Source of the DNA: Plut-88900 sp965116945
GTDB taxonomy: Bacteria; Chloroflexota; Dehalococcoidia; Plut-88900
Assembly: GCA_965116945.1 (NCBI GenBank)
Contig: OZ220734.1
Coordinates: 62,001 to 126,000 of the forward strand
Reading direction: 5' to 3'
DNA: 64,000 bases
Shown: positions 9,033-17,850 of the stretch, in pieces
How positions within the stretch are numbered: the first letter of the stretch is position 1
Layout of the letters: the number at the start of each line of letters is the position of its first letter
The notes under the pieces: model-generated
The model's database searches: none
What the model was told of the DNA's origin: nothing
What the model saw: the letters and a program-made list of their open reading frames with translations, nothing else
Program-made: the position numbers and the translations under genes

Positions 9033-10079
9033 CTAGCTCCTGAAGTGCGGCATTATGGAGCGGCCCACCTCCTCCAGCATCCACTTTTTGTCGATGATAG
9101 TGTAGGTGGCTGTGGAGACCGTAGTCACCCCGGCCTCGGCCAGTTTGTTGATCCCCTCGCAGATCTCATCCACAGACCCGACTAGGTGGATACAATCGAT
9201 AACTCGCTGGGTCATGTGCTGGGCGTAAGGGGCATCCATCTTCTCGAACCAGGGATCGTAGCCGTCTTCCCGGGTGAACTCGGCTTTCGCCGCAGCGTAG
9301 CGGTTCATATCGTCGGTGATGCCAGGGCTCTCCCGCTCCAAGTCTTCGAACAACTTCACGATGTCAGGTTGATTCTTGTTGCGCTCCAGGACGTGAATTC
9401 CGAAGGGAACGTAACCGGAAATCTCCCTGTGTGCCTTTTGCTTGTCATCCATCACATAAATGTAGGAGCGCACGCAGATGTCGATCTTGGTCGGGTCCCG
9501 ACCCGCCCTCTCGGCGCCGCGATATATGTGGTCAACCTTCCACTTGACCAGGGCTGGCGGACCGCCCATGAAATAGACGCCGTCGGCAACCTCTCCAGCC
9601 AGCTGTAGAGACCGGGGCCCGTCTCCCGCCAGGTACAGCGGCACAGAACCTCGAATCCACTCCGAAATCATTCTCTGGCCCTTGTACTCCGCTTCCTCAC
9701 CAGCCATGAACTTCCTGACGAACATGGTCGCGTCCCTTAGATCATTGTGAGGAATGGGCTTCATGATCTTGCCAAAAGGCCCCCCCGCCCCGAGGCCCAG
9801 GAACGCTCTACCCCCTGTCAGCTCGTTCAGGGTGGCGGCTGCATTGGCCAAGGTGGAGGGGTGGTAGGTCTTCGGGTCCACCACGGCCTGCCCGATGCGG
9901 ATGCGTCGGGTGCTCATGGCCGCTATCGCGCACATCATGTGAACTTCCCGGGACAGGTAGGGTTCGTCCACCAGGGTCATGTGGGAGAAACCGGCCTCGT
10001 CTGCGGTGCGCGCCAGGTCGCCTATCTCGTCAATCCTTTCGTTCCGCCCCATCCCCACCCCAAAGTTCACTTTAACCAT
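9033..10079 (-). CDS. LLM-class flavin/F420-dependent oxidoreductase (paralogue 1)
   Basis: 348 residues of the luciferase-like TIM-barrel family (methylene-tetrahydromethanopterin reductase type), which uses FMN or F420. The N-terminal strand is VNFGVGMG, followed by FSHMTLVDEP, then the typical LNELTGGRAFLGLGAG and PLYLAGDGPRSLQLAGEVADGV. The nearest relative in the window is the enzyme at 37122: both share GMGRN near the start, SEWIR, and the C-terminal pattern TIIDKK...IMP. The ATG at 10079 has GGAG seven bases upstream; an in-frame ATG at 10115 lacks one. Substrate unknown. CofG/CofH elsewhere in the window make F420 a realistic cofactor. Confidence 0.88.
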   Translation of the reverse strand: MVKVNFGVGMGRNERIDEIGDLARTADEAGFSHMTLVDEPYLSREVHMMCAIAAMSTRRIRIGQAVVDPKTYHPSTLANAAATLNELTGGRAFLGLGAGGPFGKIMKPIPHNDLRDATMFVRKFMAGEEAEYKGQRMISEWIRGSVPLYLAGDGPRSLQLAGEVADGVYFMGGPPALVKWKVDHIYRGAERAGRDPTKIDICVRSYIYVMDDKQKAHREISGYVPFGIHVLERNKNQPDIVKLFEDLERESPGITDDMNRYAAAKAEFTREDGYDPWFEKMDAPYAQHMTQRVIDCIHLVGSVDEICEGINKLAEAGVTTVSTATYTIIDKKWMLEEVGRSIMPHFRS

Positions 10080-10160
10080 ATTTCTACTCCGACCTTGCCT
10101 TCGCGTTGCCATCAACCGAGCACCACGTCATGCGCCGGTCCGATATCTCCGTCCCTTCAA

Positions 10161-11309
10161 TCAGCGGTGGAGTCCATACAGCCTCACTGCACTCTCCCCG
10201 ATGATCTGCCTCTGGTCCTTCTCCGAAAGATTCCCGATGGTCTCCTTGAGTTCTGCCAGCGGCTCTGTATGGCCTTCTCCATGGGGATAATCGGAACCCC
10301 ATACCAATCTTTCAGCCCCTAGCATCTGGGCAGTGAATGAGAATGCCTTTTCATCAGGTTCCCCGGATATCCAGCACTGCCGTTTGAAATAATCGCTGGG
10401 CAGCATACTTACGTTCGGCTCCCGGGCCATTGCCGCGTCCATGGCATCAAGCCACGCGGGCATCCATCCGCAGTGAGCCTCCACCACTCCCAACTTCAGT
10501 TCCCGGAAACGGTCGAATACGCCTCCGTGAATGAATGTTGTGAAAGCCAACTGACAGTCCAGCTTCTGCATTAGCCCGTACCAGAACGCGTTGCTGGTAA
10601 AGGTGGCCTTGTACAATTCGTGTCCCGTGTACTTGGGCGTACTGCTCACGTGGATTCCGATTGGCAGGCCTATTTCCTGCACTTCGGCCCAGAACGGGTC
10701 GTAGTATTTCTCTCCGTAGGGAATCCCGTTAACCGGCGGGTTCGGAAACATATAAACTCCCTTTGCCCCGAGCCCCGCCGTCCTCTTCACTTCGTCTATA
10801 CCGTTTTCAACCTCCATCAGGGAAATCATGGCTATGGGTATCAACCTGCCCGGATATGGCCGGCAGAAATCGATAATCCAGTCGTTATAGACTCGGCAAT
10901 AGGCCGCCGCCAGACCCGCGTCCGCGCATTCCGTCTGCCAATTGAGCCCAAGCGATGGGTACAGGAACGCCATGTCGATGCCCTGTTCATCCATCCACTG
11001 TATCCGGGCATGGGGGTCCTTGGAACCCGGGCTCCGACAGTCCTCCCAGTTCAGAAACTCCGGATTATGCTCTTCTCTTCTCCAGGCCACCCCCTCATCC
11101 AGGCTCCCGAGAAACCCCAGCGCACCGTCAAGCACCTGCGACCGGTTTCCATCAATCTCCAGAAAGTCGAGCCCGTCGTCACCCCTCACCACCTGCATAG
11201 CCCTGTCCCGGTACCGGGGTTCGAGATTTTCGCTCCAAAGGTCTCCGGGCTCCATGATGTGCCCGTCGGCGTCCGCAACCACTCCGTTGAATTTACCGTT
11301 CGTTACCAC
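10161..11309 (-). CDS. Amidohydrolase family 2 (ACMSD-like) metal-dependent hydrolase
   Basis: 382 residues of the amidohydrolase-2 superfamily, which includes decarboxylases such as ACMSD. Seen: the N-terminal strand VVADADGHIMEPGDLW supplying the first metal ligands, a central IGIHVSS strand with a possible metal His, and the C-terminal WGSDYPHGEG containing the conserved Asp. The GTG at 11309 has GGGAGG upstream at 8 nt. The LLM oxidoreductase follows on the same strand, so the two probably form an operon acting on one aromatic or carboxylic substrate. The exact reaction (hydrolysis or decarboxylation) cannot be read from the sequence. Confidence 0.85.
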   Translation of the reverse strand: MVTNGKFNGVVADADGHIMEPGDLWSENLEPRYRDRAMQVVRGDDGLDFLEIDGNRSQVLDGALGFLGSLDEGVAWRREEHNPEFLNWEDCRSPGSKDPHARIQWMDEQGIDMAFLYPSLGLNWQTECADAGLAAAYCRVYNDWIIDFCRPYPGRLIPIAMISLMEVENGIDEVKRTAGLGAKGVYMFPNPPVNGIPYGEKYYDPFWAEVQEIGLPIGIHVSSTPKYTGHELYKATFTSNAFWYGLMQKLDCQLAFTTFIHGGVFDRFRELKLGVVEAHCGWMPAWLDAMDAAMAREPNVSMLPSDYFKRQCWISGEPDEKAFSFTAQMLGAERLVWGSDYPHGEGHTEPLAELKETIGNLSEKDQRQIIGESAVRLYGLHR

Positions 11310-11446
11310 GTTAGGTTCCTCCCTTCTAACATCCCTGCTGCAAGAGGCTGGTTACGTTCCAGCACGCTAGCGACTTCCGCTGTTGTTGCTTCCCTCCGAT
11401 ACGGGTGACTTTATCATGGCATTGTCAATGTGTCGCAGGAAGTACG

Positions 11447-12784
11447 CTACTTCCCTATGCAGAACCTCGAGAATATCGTATGCAGCAAATCATCAGTCAC
11501 CGTTTCGCCCGTGATCTCCCCCAGGGCATTGAGGCCCGCGGTCAGGTCTATCGTCACGAAGTCGTCGGCCATACCATTCAGCAACGCCTCTTCAGCGGAG
11601 GCCAGGTGTCGCGCCGCAGCTTCCAGCGCCGCCTTCTGCCTGGTATTAGATAACAGCGCTTCCTCAGATCCCACCCCCTTGCCATTCAGGGCGGCTGCTA
11701 CCATTCGCTTTCTTAACTGTTCCAGACCTTCACCCGTGACCATCGACGTGCGGACCATGCCCGCGGGCAGCGAATCGGCGTCAACCACTCCCGGCAGGTC
11801 AGACTTGTTTGCAACGCCCACCGCGCTCCTCTCCCCAACCCGACAAATTAGATCCCTATCCTCCTCGGTAAGAGGCTGGCTGGTGTCCAATACCAGGACT
11901 GCAAAGTCCGCACCGTCCAGTGCCTTGCGGCTCCTCTCTATCCCGAGATGCTCCACCGGGTCCGAAGTCTTGGTAAGGCCGGCCGTGTCCACCAGTACGA
12001 ACGGAATCCCCTGGATGTTGACCATCTCCTCAACCGTGTCCCGGGTGGTCCCGGCAATCGGCGTTACAATGGCCCGGTCCTGGTCCAGCAAACGATTCAG
12101 CAGGCTAGACTTACCCACGTTCGGCCGACCAACTATCGCGACCCTCACACCGTGCCTGTAGACGATGCCCACATCTGCTGAGTTGATCAATTGGGCCAGA
12201 GTCTCGGCCGCTCTGCGAATGACGGGCAACGGGTCTTCGGCAGGAACGTCGTCCTCCGGGAAGTCGATGCGTGCGGTGAGATAGGCTAGCACCCCCAGGA
12301 TCTCGGTCCTCACTTCTCTCACCTTTGCAGAAAGTCCACCCTGAAGCCCATTCATGGCCACCCTCAGCCCCGCATCCGTCTTCGCTTCAATAACGTCCCG
12401 TACGGCCTCGGCCTGGGAAAGGTCCATCCGACCGTTGAGAAATGCCCGCAGTGTGAACTCCCCCGGCCCCGCCGCCCTGGCCCCACTCGCCAATAGCGCC
12501 TTGAGAATCGCCTGCAATGACACCGCCCCCCCGTGCCCGTAGATCTCCACAGTGTCCTCGCAGGTGTAGCTGTTGGGCGCGAGCATGCAGGTTGCCATTA
12601 CTTCATCCAGCACTGAGCCGTCTCCCGGGTCCAACACCTGCCCCAGACTGAGTCGCCGGTGAGACAACTGCCCATTGAACACCTGATTAGCGATGGGCAA
12701 TGCCTCGGGCCCCGACACCCGCACCACTCCAATGGCCCCCTCACCGATGGGCGTGGATATGGCCGCTATGGTATCGTCGTACAA
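11447..12784 (-). CDS. mnmE: tRNA uridine-5-carboxymethylaminomethyl modification GTPase MnmE
   Basis: About 445 residues. MnmE with MnmG modifies wobble U34 of tRNAs. Visible parts: the N-terminal formyl-THF-binding domain (DTIAAISTPIGEGAIGVVR), the helical domain, the inserted G domain with G1 GRPNVGKSS, the TRDT switch with its G3 DTAG, and G4 NKSD, and the invariant C-terminal CIGK with the catalytic Cys. The usual protein begins just before DTIAAI, so I chose TTG at 12784, preceded by a GGGGGG ribosome-binding site. A GTG at 12814 would add ten residues, but a TATAAT on this strand lies between the two starts. Confidence 0.95.
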   Translation of the reverse strand: MYDDTIAAISTPIGEGAIGVVRVSGPEALPIANQVFNGQLSHRRLSLGQVLDPGDGSVLDEVMATCMLAPNSYTCEDTVEIYGHGGAVSLQAILKALLASGARAAGPGEFTLRAFLNGRMDLSQAEAVRDVIEAKTDAGLRVAMNGLQGGLSAKVREVRTEILGVLAYLTARIDFPEDDVPAEDPLPVIRRAAETLAQLINSADVGIVYRHGVRVAIVGRPNVGKSSLLNRLLDQDRAIVTPIAGTTRDTVEEMVNIQGIPFVLVDTAGLTKTSDPVEHLGIERSRKALDGADFAVLVLDTSQPLTEEDRDLICRVGERSAVGVANKSDLPGVVDADSLPAGMVRTSMVTGEGLEQLRKRMVAAALNGKGVGSEEALLSNTRQKAALEAAARHLASAEEALLNGMADDFVTIDLTAGLNALGEITGETVTDDLLHTIFSRFCIGK

Positions 12785-12875
12785 GTTTTGCCCCCCGAGG
12801 CAATTATATGCCACCGGGAGTCGGGCCCATTCATTCGTGGTCGGCTATACTGACCCCCGACCAGGGAGCGCACCA

Positions 12876-13559
12876 TTGCAAAGACTGATAATCTTCGACG
12901 TTGACCAGACACTCCTTAGCACAAGGGGCGGCGATCGGAAGGCTCTGAATACTGCTTTTCGAGAGTTGTATGGCATAGATTATGCCTTCGAAGGTGTGGG
13001 ATTCGGGGGTCGGATGGACCTTTCCATAATGGCTGAGGTATACCGAATAAATGAGGTGGCTGAAGGCGACAGGAGCTTGGATGAGTTCAAACCACGGTAT
13101 TTTGAGCACCTTGCGCGGATTTTGCCGGAGTGGCAAGACGGAATAGTCTGTCCGGGCGTCAGGGAACTGCTAAAGGTCCTTGACTCTAATGAAGACGTGC
13201 AGTTGGGGCTTGCTACGGGGAATTTCCGGGAGGCCGCGTTTATCAAGTTGCAAAGATATGGCCTCGACGGCTTCTTTAAAGAAGGGGGATTTGGGGGAGA
13301 CCATCCGGAGCGCCCCGAGGTGGTCGCCGACGCCATAGCCAAGTGTCAGGCTCTGGCGGGCACTATCTACGAACGAAGCAACATATTCGTAATCGGCGAC
13401 TCAATCTCCGACGTGAAGGCGGGGCAGGCCAACGGCATCAATTCCGTAGCTGTGGCAACGGGCCACTACGACACCCAAAAGCTGGCCTCCCTGAACCCGA
13501 CATACATCTTCCCGGACCTCTCGGATACGGCGAAAGTTCTGGAAGCCCTGCTGAGCTAG
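12876..13559 (+). CDS. HAD-superfamily hydrolase, copy 1
   Basis: 227 residues, a phosphoglycolate-phosphatase-like HAD enzyme. Motif I is FDVDQT with the nucleophile Asp, motif II is the LATGN region, and motif IV is IGDSISD. An alpha-helical cap (about residues 20-90) sits between motifs I and II. The start is a TTG at 12876 with AGGGAG upstream. It aligns exactly with the ATG of the second copy (LQRLIIFDVD against MQRLILFDVD). It diverges from mnmE, with TATACT upstream near 12847. The last 79 residues are almost identical to the next gene while the front is much more diverged. Substrate unknown. Confidence 0.87.
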   Translation: MQRLIIFDVDQTLLSTRGGDRKALNTAFRELYGIDYAFEGVGFGGRMDLSIMAEVYRINEVAEGDRSLDEFKPRYFEHLARILPEWQDGIVCPGVRELLKVLDSNEDVQLGLATGNFREAAFIKLQRYGLDGFFKEGGFGGDHPERPEVVADAIAKCQALAGTIYERSNIFVIGDSISDVKAGQANGINSVAVATGHYDTQKLASLNPTYIFPDLSDTAKVLEALLS

Positions 13560-13570
13560 ACCCTGCTGGT

Positions 13571-14266
13571 ATGCAGAGACTCATCCTATTCGACGTAGAC
13601 CTTACTTTGGTCGACACAACGGAATGTAATCTTCTGGCCTTTAACAGCGCTTTTGAACAGGTCCACGGCATCCCAGACGCCTTCGACCTCACTGTATTTG
13701 ACGGTGGCCTTGACCTGCCCCTGATGACCGAGATGTACAGAAAATGGGGCATCACCCAGCCCGACTCAATGACATTCCCCGACCTGTCCGAATTCACGAC
13801 TGTCTACTTCGATCACCTTGCCAAGGGATTGGAAAACTGGACGGAAGGCTACGAGTGCCCAGGCGCGCGGGAACTTCTTGAGGCTCTGGTCCGGGAACCT
13901 GGAGTCCAGCTGGGACTGGAGACTGGCAACTTCCGTGAAGCAGCATTCATCAAGCTCCGGAAGTTCGGGCTGGATGTCTTTTTTGAAGAAGGCGGCTTCG
14001 GAGGAGACTGGACGACGCGCATGGAAGTCGTCGCCGACGCCATAGCCAAGTGTCAGGCCCTGGTGGGCACTATCTACGAACGAAGCAACATATTCGTAAT
14101 CGGTGATTCCATCTCTGACGTGAAGGCGGGGCAAGCCAACGGCATCTATTCCGTAGCTGTGGCGACGGGCCATTACGACACCCAAAAGCTGGGCGCCCTG
14201 AACCCGACCTACGTCTTCCCGGACCTTTCGGATACGGCGAAAGTTCTGGAAGCCCTGCTCGGCTGA
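13571..14266 (+). CDS. HAD-superfamily hydrolase, copy 2
   Basis: 231 residues, starting 12 bases after copy 1 ends. It has motif I FDVDLT, the LETGN region and IGDSISD. From VVADAIAK to the end, 73 of 79 residues match copy 1, and at DNA level this stretch is near-identical, whereas the cap domain and N-terminus differ at roughly half of positions. The pair therefore arose by tandem duplication, with later homogenisation of the 3' halves or replacement of one cap. Different caps over the same catalytic core imply different phosphate-ester substrates. It is convergent with the acyl-CoA synthetase gene, with only 4 bases between stops. Confidence 0.87.
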   Translation: MQRLILFDVDLTLVDTTECNLLAFNSAFEQVHGIPDAFDLTVFDGGLDLPLMTEMYRKWGITQPDSMTFPDLSEFTTVYFDHLAKGLENWTEGYECPGARELLEALVREPGVQLGLETGNFREAAFIKLRKFGLDVFFEEGGFGGDWTTRMEVVADAIAKCQALVGTIYERSNIFVIGDSISDVKAGQANGIYSVAVATGHYDTQKLGALNPTYVFPDLSDTAKVLEALLG

Positions 14267-14270
14267 ATCC

Positions 14271-15794
14271 TCAGGCAGATGCCAGCGAGGCCTGGTACAT
14301 GTGGTACTGCACAAACTTCGCCATGGAACGGCATGCCCTGCGTAGGTCCGTATAAGTGAGGAGACCCGCCTCTGCGAACTCTTCCCTAAGTTTGCGGTAG
14401 TCCATCTTGATCCGTGGGTCCCGGATGCGTACCGGCAGAAGTATGACTACGGGCTTGCCGTTGGAGTGATTCCGCGCAATATCTGCAAAGTCCCCAGCCA
14501 CGGCTTTTTCCGCCTGAGAAGTTACATCAACGTACTCGCTGAGGCTTGGAATCATGAGCAGCATGTCGATATTGGGATCGGAGGTTACGATCTCTGCGGC
14601 TTGCCGCTGCTTGTCCCTCACATTGGCCATGAAGGAAAGGTCTACCGGGTTTCGGACACTGTTGCCCGCGTCCGGGATGAAGTCGCGGAGTCGGGCGCTG
14701 GTCTCGTCGGAGAGCATGGCCATGTCCAGGCCCTCCTGGGAACAGATGTCGGATGCCGCGACGCTGTTGCCCCCGCCGCTCCCGATCATGGCCAACCGAT
14801 TGCTCCGGGGAGCAGGCAGAAGGGAGAAAGCCTGCATCACGTCGACGACTTCCTCAACCGATCCCGCGCGCACCGCCCCCGTTTGCCGGAAGAAGGCGTC
14901 CCATATTGCGCTCTGCCCGGCCAGCGAGCCCGTGTGAGAAGCCGCCGCTCGGGACCCCGACTCGCTAAGGCCGCCCTTCCAGATGATGACCGGCTTTCGG
15001 GGGTTGATCTCCCTGACGAGCTCTAGCAATTTGGGGCCGTTCTTAACACCCTCTATGTACATTCCCACGGATGTCGTGGTGTCGTCCTGGCCCAGAAACT
15101 CCAGGTAATCTGCACTCTCCAGCACCAGCGCGTTTCCGAAGCTGATCACCTTGCTTACCCCTATACCCACATCCTCCGCCCTGAAGATGAAGTCCATGGC
15201 ATGGCCGCCGCTCTGCGCCACGAAGGCTGCGCCACCCGACCTATTTTCAATGTCGCCGATTGTGGAGAATTGGGCCCGGGGGGAGTGGACACCCAGGCAG
15301 TTAGGCCCGACAACCCTGATCCCGTTACGGGTTGCGACTTCCCTTACCGTCTTTTCCATCTCACGGCCTTCGGGAGTGTCCGTCTCGGAGAAGCCCGACG
15401 TGAAAACGTGAATGTTCAGGGCGCCCGCAGAGGCGCAGTCCTCCAGTACGCGAGCAAGTACCCGGGCCGGGACCGACACCGTCACCATGTCTGGCACTTC
15501 GGGAATCGCTGAGACTGAGGGGTAGCACTTGAGCCCGAGTATCTCGTCGGCCTTGGGGTTGACGGGATAGATCTTGCCCTTATATCCGAGCTTCAACAGG
15601 TAGGGAATGAACTGCCCTGATGGATTGCTCCAGTTGGCGTTCTCCGTCTTTGAAACCCGGGATGCACCGACCACTGCCACCGACTTGGGATTGAATGCTC
15701 TGGCGAATTCAGAACCGAGGGGAGTTATTGCTTGAATCAGTCTTAGTCCTTTTCCGAGTCGGCTTGCCCTGAAAGGGCACGGACCGGTGCCCAT
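14271..15794 (-). CDS. ADP-forming acyl-CoA synthetase alpha-subunit-like protein (CoA-binding)
   Basis: About 507 residues from the ATG at 15794. It has the CoA-binding Rossmann domain (FNPKSVAVVGAS, then GYKGKIYPVNP, VVGPNCLGVH) followed by the succinyl-CoA ligase-like domain (FVAQSGGHAMDF, KPVIIWKGG, AASHTGSLAG). The His in ASHTGSLAG matches the phosphorylated-His loop seen in NDP-forming acyl-CoA synthetases. No ATP-grasp beta domain is fused or adjacent, so the partner must be encoded elsewhere or the protein works alone. Upstream reading frame extends to 15908 without homology. The start is uncertain, because conserved sequence begins only about 45 residues into the chosen ORF. Confidence 0.85.
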   Translation of the reverse strand: MGTGPCPFRASRLGKGLRLIQAITPLGSEFARAFNPKSVAVVGASRVSKTENANWSNPSGQFIPYLLKLGYKGKIYPVNPKADEILGLKCYPSVSAIPEVPDMVTVSVPARVLARVLEDCASAGALNIHVFTSGFSETDTPEGREMEKTVREVATRNGIRVVGPNCLGVHSPRAQFSTIGDIENRSGGAAFVAQSGGHAMDFIFRAEDVGIGVSKVISFGNALVLESADYLEFLGQDDTTTSVGMYIEGVKNGPKLLELVREINPRKPVIIWKGGLSESGSRAAASHTGSLAGQSAIWDAFFRQTGAVRAGSVEEVVDVMQAFSLLPAPRSNRLAMIGSGGGNSVAASDICSQEGLDMAMLSDETSARLRDFIPDAGNSVRNPVDLSFMANVRDKQRQAAEIVTSDPNIDMLLMIPSLSEYVDVTSQAEKAVAGDFADIARNHSNGKPVVILLPVRIRDPRIKMDYRKLREEFAEAGLLTYTDLRRACRSMAKFVQYHMYQASLASA

Positions 15795-15981
15795 TATAGC
15801 GGCCTGATGGATGGGTCTCAAGAACTGCCCCTCTGGTAGCCCTTCATAGCGTTGCGGTATACTCACGCCGCATCGCTCCGCATATTTCACATAACCCAGC
15901 GGAGCCATGGGAGCGCAACATACCTACGCGACACTCCGTACCTCGATTTCAAGCCTGGACGAGCCACGATGGGCAAGGGTG

Positions 15982-16009
15982 TTGCAGTGTGCAAGGGGGG
16001 AGATATAAT
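15982..16009 (+). promoter_or_regulatory. Candidate promoter upstream of the small ORF and oadG/oadB
   Basis: A perfect TATAAT (16004-16009) is preceded at 16 nt by TTGCAG (15982-15987), which matches only the first half of the -35 consensus. Transcription would begin near 16016, about 7 nt before the ATG at 16023. Confidence 0.4.
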
Positions 16010-16022
16010 TCCCGCCACTGAT

Positions 16023-16238
16023 ATGCTTCAGATCGCTTGGAAAGACCTCTTCGACACCGGTACCCTTGTAAGCGGAGACGGCGACTCCGCCAACTTGATC
16101 CCGGCAGTCAATGATATGAACAAATCTGTGATGATGGGCTGTTTTGAGGTCAATAAAACCGAGGACCTGTCCCAAGGGTCAGATTTCATGATGAAACTCA
16201 CACCTGCATTCTTTGAAGGAATCTGGGCTAACAGCTGA
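16023..16238 (+). CDS. Hypothetical 71-residue protein upstream of oadG
   Basis: I do not recognise this protein. It reads MLQIAWKDLFDTGTLV to FFEGIWANS with an ordinary amino-acid mix and no signal peptide or membrane segment. A perfect TATAAT box ends 14 bases before the ATG, so any mRNA would be nearly leaderless; there is no ribosome-binding site. It lies on the same strand as the decarboxylase genes, 88 bases upstream. It could be a real small gene, the remnant of a longer one, or a chance frame in the 530-base gap between the acyl-CoA synthetase and oadG; the rest of that gap (15795-15981) shows nothing. Confidence 0.3.
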   Translation: MLQIAWKDLFDTGTLVSGDGDSANLIPAVNDMNKSVMMGCFEVNKTEDLSQGSDFMMKLTPAFFEGIWANS

Positions 16239-16325
16239 TTCTAGTGATCCATTTTTCCGCATTGCAGACGCAACCAACAACCGGACCTGCAGAACTTAAC
16301 CTCTCCCTGATAGCAGGAATTACCA

Positions 16326-16655
16326 GTGTATCTTGACGGCCTTGAAATAGCCGGCCTCGGGGCTGGCATGGTTTTCCTGGCCTTGGTTGTGATGCTCGCG
16401 TCCACGCTTATCCTCCGCTTGGTAACTGAGAGGCTGGACAAATTCCGAACTGCCAAAGTGCCGGCCACCCCCCTCCCCACCCCCGCGGAGGAGCCCCCTC
16501 CGGCCTTTTCTCCTGCAACCCCAGTTGAGGCTGCCCCAAGAACACCTGAATCTACTGCTCCGGTGCCTAGAGACAAGGCTGCCCGGGCCGCTGCCATCGC
16601 TGTAGCCCTGTACCTTACCGAGGAGGAAGAGACCGAGGGCCATACCGGAAGGTAG
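16326..16655 (+). CDS. OadG-like gamma subunit of a sodium-pumping decarboxylase
   Basis: 109 residues with one N-terminal membrane helix (GLGAGMVFLALVVMLAST), then a charged turn (RLVTERLDKF), a Pro/Ala/Thr-rich linker and a short C-terminal helix (AAAIAVALYL). This is the classic shape of the OadG/MmdD anchor of Na+-translocating decarboxylases, which ties the carboxyltransferase to the membrane pump. The GTG at 16326 has AGGA eight bases upstream. The beta subunit gene begins 15 bases after the stop. Sequence identity in this family is low, so the call leans on topology and neighbour. Confidence 0.75.
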   Translation: MYLDGLEIAGLGAGMVFLALVVMLASTLILRLVTERLDKFRTAKVPATPLPTPAEEPPPAFSPATPVEAAPRTPESTAPVPRDKAARAAAIAVALYLTEEEETEGHTGR

Positions 16656-16670
16656 GCCCCCACGCCAATT

Positions 16671-17810
16671 ATGCTTGTAGAGGAGCTTTTCGAAGGATTT
16701 ATCGGGCTGGACTGGCGAGACGTCGTGATGATGCTCGTTGGTGGAGTCCTGATATACCTTGCCATCAAGCATAAATTTGAGCCTCTGCTCCTACTTCCTA
16801 TCGGCCTTGGGGCGATGGTAACCAATCTGCCTTTCGGAGGCCTTACTGATGAGCATGGAATCTTCGGGGTGCTCAAGAGCGCGGGCCTGGACAATGAACT
16901 GTTCCCCCTCTTGATGTTCCTGGGGCTCGGGGCACTCACAGACTTCACACCCCTTCTCCAACGCCCGTCCACCATGCTGCTTGGCGCCGCCGCCCAGGCT
17001 GGCATCTTCGTCAGTCTCATGGCCGCTATCGCCCTGGACTTCTCCCTAAGGGAGGCCGGTTCCATCGCCATCATCGGCTCGGCGGACGGGCCTACCACCA
17101 TTTTCGTGGCCAGCCAGCTCTGCCCCGACACCGATACATGCACTAACGATGTCCTGGGCCCGGTAGTCGTCGCCGCCTACTCGTACATGGCCATGGTGCC
17201 CATCATTCAGCCCCCGATTATGAAGCTGCTAACCACAAAGTCTGAGCGCAGTATCCTGATGGAATATACCGACAGGCCCGTGCCCAAGCTCCTGAAGGTC
17301 ATGTTCCCGATAGCTGTCCTCTTGATCGGTGGCCTGCTTGCACCCAAGGCTATCCCCCTTTTGGCGATGTTTATGTTCGGCAACCTGATGCGGGAGTCCG
17401 GGGTGGTGGACAGGCTGTCCAACACGGCCCAGAACTCCCTCATCAACATCGTCACGATTTTCCTGGGCCTCGTCATAGGCTCCACCATGACCGGCGAGAG
17501 TTTCCTGGACCTGGAGACCCTGAAGATTCTGGGTCTGGGTCTCGGGGCATTCATAATCGGCACGGCCTCAGGTGTGATGTTCGGCAAGGTGATGATGGTG
17601 CTCTCCGGCAGGAAGATTAACCCCTTGATAGGGGCTGCAGGAGTTTCGGCAGTACCCATGGCGGCCCGAGTCGTGCAGAGGGTCGGGCAGAGCGAGCGTC
17701 CCGACAACTTCCTCATAATGCACGCTATGGGCCCCAACGTGGCCGGCGTCATCGGGTCGGCCCTTGCCGGGGGAGTCATTCTTTCCCGGGTCCCGGCCCT
17801 CGCCGGATAG
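16671..17810 (+). CDS. Sodium-translocating decarboxylase beta subunit (OadB/MmdB family)
   Basis: 379 residues, about ten membrane segments. It carries the family hallmarks: the N-terminal VGGVLIYLAIKHKFEPLLLLPIG and the re-entrant loop GSADGPTTIF, which bears the Asp needed for Na+ coupling in OadB. A second conserved region is GNLMRESGVVDRL, and the C-terminal MHAMGPNVAGVIGSA loop follows. The complex decarboxylates oxaloacetate, methylmalonyl-CoA or similar and pumps Na+ outward. Only gamma and beta are here. The carboxyltransferase alpha and biotin carrier, which set the substrate, are missing from the neighbourhood. Confidence 0.9.
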   Translation: MLVEELFEGFIGLDWRDVVMMLVGGVLIYLAIKHKFEPLLLLPIGLGAMVTNLPFGGLTDEHGIFGVLKSAGLDNELFPLLMFLGLGALTDFTPLLQRPSTMLLGAAAQAGIFVSLMAAIALDFSLREAGSIAIIGSADGPTTIFVASQLCPDTDTCTNDVLGPVVVAAYSYMAMVPIIQPPIMKLLTTKSERSILMEYTDRPVPKLLKVMFPIAVLLIGGLLAPKAIPLLAMFMFGNLMRESGVVDRLSNTAQNSLINIVTIFLGLVIGSTMTGESFLDLETLKILGLGLGAFIIGTASGVMFGKVMMVLSGRKINPLIGAAGVSAVPMAARVVQRVGQSERPDNFLIMHAMGPNVAGVIGSALAGGVILSRVPALAG

Positions 17811-17850
17811 CCATTCCAGTCCCCAGCCCCCTTTCCCTCGGAGGTGAAAC

